DNA from: Comamonadaceae bacterium
GTDB taxonomy: Bacteria > Pseudomonadota > Gammaproteobacteria > Burkholderiales > Burkholderiaceae_C
Assembly: GCA_947455585.1 (NCBI GenBank)
Contig: CANGOY010000089.1
Coordinates: forward strand, 1 to 7,343
Reading direction: 5' to 3'
Length of the DNA stretch: 7,343 nt
Shown here: positions 1 through 5,792 of the stretch, piece by piece
How positions within the stretch are numbered: the stretch's first letter is position 1
How the letters are laid out: the number at the start of each line of letters is the position of its first letter
Notes under the pieces: model-generated
Told to the model about the DNA's origin: nothing
Seen by the model: the letters and a program-made list of their open reading frames with translations, nothing else
Databases searched by the model: none
Program-made: the position numbers and the translations under genes

Positions 1-2172
1 GTGCGAACCATCTTCAGCCAACAAGTTTTTACCGTCTTTCTCCACGCCGAAGTTGGCGCGGAAGTTACCGCCGCCTTCCATGATGTGCTTGGAGGTGTCG
101 TACAAATTGGGCGAACCTGGATGCTTGAGTTCAGGCGTACCGTAGCAAGGCCAAGGTAAGCCGAAGTAGTCGCCGCCGAAGTCGTAACCGGTTTCTTTGT
201 CTTTGCCGCCTTTAGACTTGAGGGTCTTCACGTCAAACAAGTGCATGTTCTTCATGTGCGCCTTCAAGCGCTCTGGGCTTTGCCCTGTGTAGCCAATAGT
301 CCAAACTGACTTGTTGATTTCGCGCAAGATGTCTTCAATCACAGGCTCGTCCATGCCTTTGACTTTTTGCAGCTTGTAGTTCTTCACCAGCTCAGGGCCA
401 AAGCCCAGCTTTTGCGCCAACTGATACATGATCATGTGGTCAGAACGGCTTTCCCACAAGGGGTCGATGACCTTTTCGCGCCACTGCAGCGAACGGTTAG
501 AGGCGGTGCAAGAGCCGCTGGTTTCAAACTGCGTCGCAGCAGGCAACAAGTACACCGCGCGGTTGGGGTTGAGGTCTTCAGCTTTGCCGGGCATCGCGGC
601 CATGGCGGCAGTAGCCGATGGATAGGGGTCGACCACCACCAACAAGTCCAGCTTGTCCATGGCGCGCTTCATTTCCAAACCACGGGTTTGTGAGTTGGGT
701 GAATGGCCCCAATAGAACACGGCCTTGAGGTTACTGTCTTGGTCGATGAGCTCGTTCTTTTCCATCACACCGTCAATCCAACGTGACAGGGTGATGCCGG
801 GCTTGCTCATCATGCCGGGGTTGGCAAAGCGGCCTTTGATCCAGTCAAACTCCACACCCCACGCTTTGGCGAAATGCTTCCACGAGCCCTCCACCAAGCC
901 GTAGTAGCCAGGCAACGAGTCGGGGTTAGGACCAACGTCGGTCGCGCCTTGCACGTTGTCATGGCCACGGAAAATGTTGGTGCCGCCACCGGACTTACCG
1001 ATGTTGCCCAAAGCCAACTGCAGGATACAAGAGGCACGCACGATGGCGTTACCTGTGGTGTGCTGGGTTTGGCCCATGCACCACACTACGGTACCGGGGT
1101 TGTTCTCGTGCAGCATCTTGGCCACGAGGGTCACCTGTTCAGGCGACACGCCGCAAACCTCTTCGACTTTGTCGAGGGTCCACTTCTCCAGGACTTCTTC
1201 TTTGACCTTGTCCATACCGAACACACGGTCGTTGATGTACTTTTTGTCTTCCCAGCCATTTTTGAAGATGACATGCAAGAGACCGAACAAGAAAGCAATG
1301 TCTGAGCCTGAGCGAATGCGCACATACTCGTCGGCCTTGGCCGCTGTGCGTGTGAAACGTGGATCGACCACGATCATCTTGCAGCCGTTTTCTTTGGCGT
1401 GCAACATGTGCAACATAGACACAGGGTGAGCTTCAGCCGCGTTAGAACCGATATACATCGCGACCTTGCTGTTTTGCATGTCGTTGTACGAGTTGGTCAT
1501 CGCGCCGTAACCCCACGTGTTAGCCACACCAGCCACCGTGGTGGAGTGACAAATACGGGCTTGGTGGTCACAGTTGTTACTGCCAAAGTAGCTCACGAAC
1601 TTGCGCAGCAAATAGGCCTGCTCGTTGTTGTGCTTAGACGAACCAATCCAGTACACGCTGTCTGGGCCAGAGGTCTTGCGCAGGTCCAACACCTTGGCGC
1701 TGATTTCTTCCAGCGCCGTATCCCAGCTGATGCGCTCGTACTTGCCGTTGACCAATTTCATGGGGTAACGCAAACGGAACTCGCCGTGGCCGTGCTCACG
1801 CAAAGCCGCACCTTTGGCGCAATGCGCACCGAGGTTGATGGGGGAATCAAACACCGCTTCTTGGCGCACCCAAACGCCGTTCTCAACCACGGCATCGACC
1901 GCGCAACCCACGGAACAGTGGGTACACACAGTGCGCTTGACTTCAATCTTGCTTGCGCCATCGCTCAACATGGAGCCGGAGGCATTGGCCTTTTTGACCA
2001 AGCTCAGTTGTGTGGCAGCCAAGCCCACACCAATACCGAGGCCAGAGCGGCGCAAAAAGCCACGACGGTCAAGGGTTGGCAAAGCTTGTGACAAGCCGCG
2101 TTGCAAGCGGCCTACGAAGGCTGAGCTGCCAGTGGTCTTGGCAGACGAATCGGTTTTACGGGTTAATAACAT
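1..2172 (-). CDS. fdhA: Formate dehydrogenase catalytic (alpha) subunit, Cys-type, Tat-exported; 3' end outside window
   Basis: Oxidises formate to CO2 at a Mo- or W-bis(pterin guanine dinucleotide) centre; exported folded, so probably periplasm-facing and passing electrons to an Fe-S beta subunit. The minus frame is open for 724 codons from ATG at 2172 to the window edge; FdnG-type relatives are about 950-1015 residues, so roughly the last quarter is missing. Seen: Tat motif DRRGFLRR (Arg36-Arg37), a hydrophobic segment and likely cleavage near ANA (62-64); [4Fe-4S] ligands Cys83, Cys86, Cys90 and Cys118, then Lys120 (CAKG); active site ARICH with Cys208-His209; AAEAHPV (245-251); RGHDNVQGATD (402-412). 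Residue 208 is codon TGT where E. coli FdnG has selenocysteine, and no in-frame stop interrupts the gene. The start is set by AAGGAG six bases upstream. It closely follows the small Tat protein. Family is certain; the symbol (fdhA versus fdnG/fdoG) is a convention. Confidence 0.96.
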   Translation of the reverse strand, partial: MLLTRKTDSSAKTTGSSAFVGRLQRGLSQALPTLDRRGFLRRSGLGIGVGLAATQLSLVKKANASGSMLSDGASKIEVKRTVCTHCSVGCAVDAVVENGVWVRQEAVFDSPINLGAHCAKGAALREHGHGEFRLRYPMKLVNGKYERISWDTALEEISAKVLDLRKTSGPDSVYWIGSSKHNNEQAYLLRKFVSYFGSNNCDHQARICHSTTVAGVANTWGYGAMTNSYNDMQNSKVAMYIGSNAAEAHPVSMLHMLHAKENGCKMIVVDPRFTRTAAKADEYVRIRSGSDIAFLFGLLHVIFKNGWEDKKYINDRVFGMDKVKEEVLEKWTLDKVEEVCGVSPEQVTLVAKMLHENNPGTVVWCMGQTQHTTGNAIVRASCILQLALGNIGKSGGGTNIFRGHDNVQGATDVGPNPDSLPGYYGLVEGSWKHFAKAWGVEFDWIKGRFANPGMMSKPGITLSRWIDGVMEKNELIDQDSNLKAVFYWGHSPNSQTRGLEMKRAMDKLDLLVVVDPYPSATAAMAAMPGKAEDLNPNRAVYLLPAATQFETSGSCTASNRSLQWREKVIDPLWESRSDHMIMYQLAQKLGFGPELVKNYKLQKVKGMDEPVIEDILREINKSVWTIGYTGQSPERLKAHMKNMHLFDVKTLKSKGGKDKETGYDFGGDYFGLPWPCYGTPELKHPGSPNLYDTSKHIMEGGGNFRANFGVEKDGKNLLAEDGSH

Positions 2173-2178
2173 GTGGGG

Positions 2179-2184
2179 CTCCTT
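2179..2184 (-). promoter_or_regulatory. Ribosome binding site of the formate dehydrogenase alpha gene, overlapping the upstream stop
   Basis: Reading the minus strand, AAGGAG lies six bases before the ATG at 2172. Its first A is the last base of the TGA stop of the upstream Tat-protein gene (2184-2186). This near-perfect Shine-Dalgarno fixes the start codon and suggests that translation of the two genes is coupled. Confidence 0.8.
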
Positions 2185-2402
2185 CAGACGCGGGCGGTCT
2201 GGTAGTAACGCTTGACGTGTTCGCTCAAGCTGTAGCCGCCGCCGTTTTCGGGCGCGGGCGGGAGTTTGTTCAATTCAGCAGAGGGGGTGCTGAGGCCGGG
2301 CATCGCAGTCACGGCGGCAACGGCAGCGCCTGTGGCGGCGGCACCCATAAAGAAGCCGCGGCGCGACGGTGTCGCCTGCGAATTGGTTTGTTCTTTTTTC
2401 AT
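2184..2402 (-). CDS. Small Tat-signal protein of the formate dehydrogenase region (TIGR02811-like)
   Basis: A 72-residue protein of unknown function, known as a family only from formate dehydrogenase loci, where it is suspected to be an extra subunit or accessory. Seen: a short charged N-terminus, twin-arginine motif SRRGFF (Arg14-Arg15), an Ala/Gly/Val-rich hydrophobic stretch (about 19-33), a Pro-rich linker (48-52), and a C-terminal tail with Tyr57, His62, Val63 and Tyr66-Tyr67. That tail fits the family's conserved tail (Tyr, Ser/Thr, His-Ile/Val, then an aromatic-Tyr pair), except that Ser58 sits where the family prefers His/Arg/Lys. The start at 2402 is chosen because GAGGAG (2409-2414) lies six bases upstream; a longer reading from 2444 would put residues before the Tat signal and has no such site. 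The gene ends 11 bases before the formate dehydrogenase start. Confidence 0.9.
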   Translation of the reverse strand: MKKEQTNSQATPSRRGFFMGAAATGAAVAAVTAMPGLSTPSAELNKLPPAPENGGGYSLSEHVKRYYQTARV

Positions 2403-2419
2403 TTTTAGCTCCTCGTGAT

Positions 2420-2437
2420 GTCGTGGGTATGCACGAC
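2420..2437 (-). repeat. Inverted repeat / possible leader hairpin before the Tat-protein gene
   Basis: Perfect six-base arms GTCGTG and CACGAC flank a six-base loop (CATACC, minus strand). The element ends five bases before the GAGGAG ribosome binding site (2409-2414). It could form an RNA hairpin in the 5' leader or serve as a small operator. It is short enough to arise by chance, and no T-run follows, so it is not an intrinsic terminator. Confidence 0.35.
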
Positions 2438-2509
2438 TTTGCATAATGTACCAATGATGCGAGTTTTCGAAGTACGTAGAAACGTCAGTGAGCCCATAAC
2501 CAAGTCGGA

Positions 2510-2537
2510 TTTATGACGAAAAATTTTTTTCTGTCAC
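2510..2537 (-). promoter_or_regulatory. Candidate sigma70-type promoter for the formate dehydrogenase structural genes
   Basis: On the minus strand, GTGACA (2532-2537, five of six matches to the -35 consensus) is followed after 16 bases by CATAAA (2510-2515, four of six to the -10). The spacer contains an A7T5 tract. Transcription would start near 2502, giving a leader of about 100 bases. It sits in the only sizeable intergenic gap of the window (2403-2555), between the chaperone gene and the Tat-protein gene. I saw no FNR box or terminator in this gap. A weaker alternative (TTCGAA, 17 bases, CATTAT) lies closer to the gene. Confidence 0.35.
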
Positions 2538-2555
2538 ATAGGCGTCCTGTCATCC

Positions 2556-3173
2556 TTAATCCAGCATGTCAAAGCCCTGCGATTCGACACTGACAAACGC
2601 GCGGGTCAGCTCGGCCAAGGCAGCATAAAAACGAGCGCGTGACGTGGCTTGCACGGCATCACAAAACGCGGGCAACCAGGTTTGCACATGGGCGGCAAAA
2701 AACTTGGCTTGCTGGGTCAGGTTTGACACAGCCACATCCTCGCCTGCCACCAAAAAACGCATGACTTCAAACACATAAGACACATGGTCTTCGGTCTCGG
2801 ACATCGCGGTGTCGTCGCGGCCCAAGCCCAACGCGGCTAGGTCGGTGCGCAATTGGGCCAACGGTTTTTCGTTCAAAAAACCGGTCAAGAAGTGCGAGGC
2901 GTACACATACACCTCGGGCTTGCCCACACCGCCAAACAGGGCGTTGTGTTCGTTTTGAATGGCCTTGTCGTCCATGTCTCGGGCCACACCCACCAACTGA
3001 CGCCAAGGCTCTTCCAGAAAACCGCCCGAGGCGGGCGCATCAGTAGCAGCCACACGCAACTGCGCCAGCAGCTCGGAACGAGCAGGCGCATAGAACAACT
3101 CGGAAATCAAACCGTACAGCTCGGCGCGTGCGGTTTCTTCGTTAAGGGCGGAGGACAAATGAGGTTCGGTCAT
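2556..3173 (-). CDS. TorD/DmsD-family molecular chaperone, probably dedicated to the formate dehydrogenase
   Basis: A 205-residue, largely helical cytoplasmic protein matching the TorD/DmsD/NarJ class, which binds the Tat leader of molybdoenzymes and holds them until the cofactor is inserted. Seen: N-terminal helix RAELYGLISELFYAP (15-29); the family-typical ENEHNALF-like stretch (QNEHNALF, 73-80) followed by Gly-Gly and Pro86; Tyr-rich YVYASHFLTG (89-98); the acidic-His motif ETEDHVSYVFEVMRFL (126-141), equivalent to the ExxDH signature; and the late segment FFAAHVQTWLPAF (158-170). Length is normal for the family. It starts eight bases after the polyferredoxin stop, with no clear Shine-Dalgarno, so it is probably translated by coupling. 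Being next to two Tat substrates makes the formate dehydrogenase alpha subunit its likely client; that pairing is inferred from context. Confidence 0.92.
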   Translation of the reverse strand: MTEPHLSSALNEETARAELYGLISELFYAPARSELLAQLRVAATDAPASGGFLEEPWRQLVGVARDMDDKAIQNEHNALFGGVGKPEVYVYASHFLTGFLNEKPLAQLRTDLAALGLGRDDTAMSETEDHVSYVFEVMRFLVAGEDVAVSNLTQQAKFFAAHVQTWLPAFCDAVQATSRARFYAALAELTRAFVSVESQGFDMLD

Positions 3174-3181
3174 ACAAATAT

Positions 3182-5281
3182 TTAAACGATTTTTTGCTCG
3201 TCGCCAGCAGAGTAAATGTCAATCACGCGGCAGTCGCCACACATTTTTAGGCGCTGCAAGGCTTCACCTTGGAACATGGAATGACCGGCCAATTTGCCAA
3301 TCATGGCTTCGATGCCTTTGAGCGTGCCAAAAGGTTTGTGGCAGCGCACGCAGCCGTAGGGCTGGGTTTCGTTGAGCACACGCACTTCTTTGCGTTGAGG
3401 CGTGAGCAACAAACGCGGCACAAGGCTAAGCGCTTTTTCAGGGCAGGTGCTGACGCACAAGCCGCACTGCACGCAGTTCTTCTCGAAGAAGCGCAGCTGA
3501 GGTGCTTGTTGGTTGTCTTGCAGCGCGTTGGCGGGACAAGCGCTGACGCAGCTCATGCACAAGGTGCAGCTGTCTTTGTTGACTTCGACCGTGCCGAATA
3601 GCGAACCGTCTTTGGGCAATGCCAAGGCTTCGGGGGCCGCAGCTGTTATCAAGACGGGTGCTTGCTCAAGCAAATGGTCAATCACCATGCTGAGGGTGCT
3701 GCGCTTTTCAGTCATCACGGCAAAGGTAGCGGCAGGCACGGTACTGCTCAGGCGCTGCGCGCCAGTGGTGAGGCGTTGCAGCTCGGCATCGAGCTCCATC
3801 GCTTGCGTGGCGTGCACCCGCTGCACAGGCATTTGGCCAGCTTTGGCATAACCCAAACCTTCGAGCATGGCCTGAGCCTGCGCCATTTGCGCTTGCAAGC
3901 CATCGGCGTATTGCGGCGCTTCTTCAGCAGTGTTGAGCACCAACACTTGCGCTGCGCCGTAGGCCAAGGCCGTGAGCCACACATCCAACCCAAGGCTGGC
4001 GGTGTGCCACAACGACACGGGAATCACATGCGCGGGCAAACCTTTAGCCACCTTGAGCTGTGCCGCGCGGCCCAGCTCATTCACCAAAGCCTGGCCCGCG
4101 TCTTGGCTGTGCAACAAAATGACGGCGTCTTTGCCGCCTGCTTTTTGGTAGGTGCTGAGCAAGGTCTTGAGCTTGACGCCTTGCTCACTGGCACGCGGGT
4201 AGGCGTAGGTCAGAGCACCAGTCGGGCACACCGTGGTGCACGCACCGCAGCCAACACACAAGTTGGGGTTGACCTTGATTTGTTGGCGCGACTTGTCAGA
4301 GCTAACGGCTTCGGCAGAGCAAATGTCCACGCAGGCATTGCAGCCCACTTGTTCGTTGCGGCTGTGGGCGCACAGCTTTTGTTTGTAGTCAAAAAACTTG
4401 GGCTTTTCAAACTCGCCCACCAGCTCGCGCAAACGCAGCAAGTTGGCTGGCGTAGCGACACGGAAATAGCCTTGAGGCAAGGCGTGGCGGTTAAAGGCGC
4501 TTTGCTCGCGCAAGTCGAGCACGAGGTCGAACTCGGCTGTTTCCTCTGAGGCTTCGCGCTGGAAATTGATCGCGCCCACTGCGCCGCAAGCAGTCACGCA
4601 ATCGCGGTGCGAGCTGCACTTGCTCATGTCAATTTGGTAGTCCAAGCCAATCGCTTGCTCAGGGCAAGCAGCCACGCATGCGTTGCAGCGCGTGCAGAGG
4701 TCAAGGTCGATGGGGTTGTTGTTTTGCCAAGTCAGTTTGAATGCGCCCAGCCAACCGTCCACGCGCAGCACTTGGCCGCCCAGCACTGGGTAGCGGCGGC
4801 TTTGTGCGCCGCCTGCTTCGCCCGCGCCTTGGGTAAAAATTGTCACATTCAACGTGTCGGCCAACAAAGCTGCGGCTTGCTCGGCTTGGTCCATTTGACC
4901 CAAGATGAGCAAGCGCCCGGCACTCTTGAACGTGACCGTGGGCACAGGCTCGGGCTCGGGCAAATGCGCAGCGGCTAACAGCGCGGCAATTTTGGGCGAG
5001 GCGTTTTTGGCGTCGCTGCTCCAGCCACCGGTCTCGCGGATGTTGACGAATTTGATGACCGAGGTTTTGGCTTGCGCCTCTACGGCCAAGTCGCCAAACA
5101 GGCGTTGTTCTTGGGTGCAAGCCACCACCACATCGTCGGTGCCTTGCACGGCTTGCACAAATGCGTTCGCCTCACGGCGGCACAGTGCGGTGTGCAGCGT
5201 GAGGTTTTCAGACAGGCTCTGGCTCAGCGCCTTCGGGTCTAGAGGTTGGGTCTGGTTGCAGTCGCAAATCAGCGTGGTCAT
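3182..5281 (-). CDS. HdrA-like polyferredoxin with six [4Fe-4S] motifs
   Basis: A 699-residue protein without signal peptide or membrane segment, so probably a cytoplasmic electron carrier. Domain order: residues 1-90 resemble the HdrA N-terminus (CDCN 6-9, Cys34, VVVACTQE 51-58, FVNIRETGGWS 78-88); 121-150 look like a Rossmann start without the GxGxxG signature; 169-182 resemble the HdrA strand before its ferredoxin domain. Fe-S motifs: Cys196/199/202/206; Cys222/228/232 (irregular); Cys304/314/317/321 (irregular); Cys342/345/348/352; Cys572/575/578/582; Cys603/606/609/613. Residues about 383-500 form a cysteine-free alpha/beta region resembling MvhD. The tail has CVRC (644-647) and CGDC (681-684). 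ATG at 5281 is chosen because the HdrA-like homology begins at once (MTTLICDCN); an ATG at 5362 would add 27 unrelated residues. It overlaps the DUF3306 gene by 74 bases and ends eight bases before the chaperone. Its partner and reaction are unknown. Confidence 0.9.
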   Translation of the reverse strand: MTTLICDCNQTQPLDPKALSQSLSENLTLHTALCRREANAFVQAVQGTDDVVVACTQEQRLFGDLAVEAQAKTSVIKFVNIRETGGWSSDAKNASPKIAALLAAAHLPEPEPVPTVTFKSAGRLLILGQMDQAEQAAALLADTLNVTIFTQGAGEAGGAQSRRYPVLGGQVLRVDGWLGAFKLTWQNNNPIDLDLCTRCNACVAACPEQAIGLDYQIDMSKCSSHRDCVTACGAVGAINFQREASEETAEFDLVLDLREQSAFNRHALPQGYFRVATPANLLRLRELVGEFEKPKFFDYKQKLCAHSRNEQVGCNACVDICSAEAVSSDKSRQQIKVNPNLCVGCGACTTVCPTGALTYAYPRASEQGVKLKTLLSTYQKAGGKDAVILLHSQDAGQALVNELGRAAQLKVAKGLPAHVIPVSLWHTASLGLDVWLTALAYGAAQVLVLNTAEEAPQYADGLQAQMAQAQAMLEGLGYAKAGQMPVQRVHATQAMELDAELQRLTTGAQRLSSTVPAATFAVMTEKRSTLSMVIDHLLEQAPVLITAAAPEALALPKDGSLFGTVEVNKDSCTLCMSCVSACPANALQDNQQAPQLRFFEKNCVQCGLCVSTCPEKALSLVPRLLLTPQRKEVRVLNETQPYGCVRCHKPFGTLKGIEAMIGKLAGHSMFQGEALQRLKMCGDCRVIDIYSAGDEQKIV

Positions 5282-5792
5282 GCGTAGTAGGCTCAATGTT
5301 GGAATTTTTTTCAGCAGAGACGCACTGTGCCACGACTTTGACTTCATCGGTTTCGTCATCAAATAATTTCAATGTCTTGGCACTGGTCATTTGGCGCAGC
5401 ATGGCGAGTGGCAGCGGGTCGGGCAGACTGTAGTCGTCGATGTAAATGTCCATGCGGTCCATCACGTTGAAGTGTGGGTCGGTGAACAGCTTTTTCATGG
5501 CGGCGTTTTTCACGTCGGGTGCAACGCCTCGGGCCATGAAACCGGTGTAGTCGGATTCAGGCGTGAGTTGCTGCGCATCGGCGAGCGTGAGGGAGGGCTG
5601 GCTGGCTGGCTCCTCGGCGTACGCTGCCGGAGCATCTGCTGAAAGCACTTGGTTTGGCGCGACGGCTGGCGTGCTGCCGCTCGCAATACTCGGCGTCGGC
5701 TTAGGCTCGTCCAACGGACGGCCCGCACGTTCATCCACTTTGCGGCGTGACCAGCGGCTTAAAAATCCAGCGGGCGTGTCGTCATTGGCCAT
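5208..5792 (-). CDS. DUF3306 domain protein of the formate dehydrogenase cluster
   Basis: A 194-residue protein of unknown function; DUF3306 genes are commonly found beside DUF3305 and formate dehydrogenase genes in Proteobacteria. Seen: the N-terminal family signature FLSRWSRRKVDE (10-21); a low-complexity Pro/Ala/Ser linker (about 28-68); and the conserved core FMARGVAPDVKNAAMKKLF (85-103) followed by DPHFNVMDRMDIYIDDYS (105-122). There is no signal peptide or membrane segment. The start at 5792 is supported by AAGGGAGG (5798-5805) five bases upstream and by the family motif right after it; a longer reading to 5939 only runs antisense-free through the DUF3305 gene in another frame. The last residues (about 171-194, acidic and proline-rich) are encoded in DNA shared with the polyferredoxin start. 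The linker contains four tandem copies of a four-base unit (5596-5611). Confidence 0.9.
   Translation of the reverse strand: MANDDTPAGFLSRWSRRKVDERAGRPLDEPKPTPSIASGSTPAVAPNQVLSADAPAAYAEEPASQPSLTLADAQQLTPESDYTGFMARGVAPDVKNAAMKKLFTDPHFNVMDRMDIYIDDYSLPDPLPLAMLRQMTSAKTLKLFDDETDEVKVVAQCVSAEKNSNIEPTTHDHADLRLQPDPTSRPEGAEPEPV

Noticed and set aside
1399..2091. Long plus-strand reading frame (about 230 codons) opposite the formate dehydrogenase gene
   Set aside because: It is antisense to a clearly conserved gene, shows no recognisable domain and is a by-product of codon bias in GC-rich DNA.
1..2172. Selenocysteine codon (in-frame TGA) with a following SECIS element in the formate dehydrogenase gene
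   Set aside because: The 724 visible codons contain no in-frame TGA, and the active-site position is a plain TGT cysteine codon.
2441..2453. Sigma54-like promoter (TGGTAC...TGC on the minus strand) before the Tat-protein gene
   Set aside because: The distance between the GG and GC elements is two bases too short for a sigma54 promoter and the -24 box is imperfect.
2521..2530. AT-rich tract after the chaperone gene as an intrinsic terminator
   Set aside because: No GC-rich hairpin precedes it; the A7T5 tract is only a weak imperfect palindrome and fits better as a promoter spacer.
3662..4549. Long plus-strand reading frame (about 295 codons) opposite the polyferredoxin gene
   Set aside because: It is antisense to conserved Fe-S motifs, has no recognisable domain and a composition rich in His/Arg/Gln typical of shadow frames.
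5282..5362. Upstream ATG (5362) giving a 27-residue N-terminal extension of the polyferredoxin
   Set aside because: The extension lies inside the conserved DUF3306 coding region in another frame and has no family resemblance; the HdrA-like homology starts at the ATG at 5281.
5596..5611. Four tandem copies of a four-base unit (GGCT on the plus strand) in the DUF3306 linker, as a phase-variation tract
   Set aside because: Four copies are too few for frequent slippage, and it lies in a low-complexity Pro/Ala/Ser coding stretch where such repeats arise easily.
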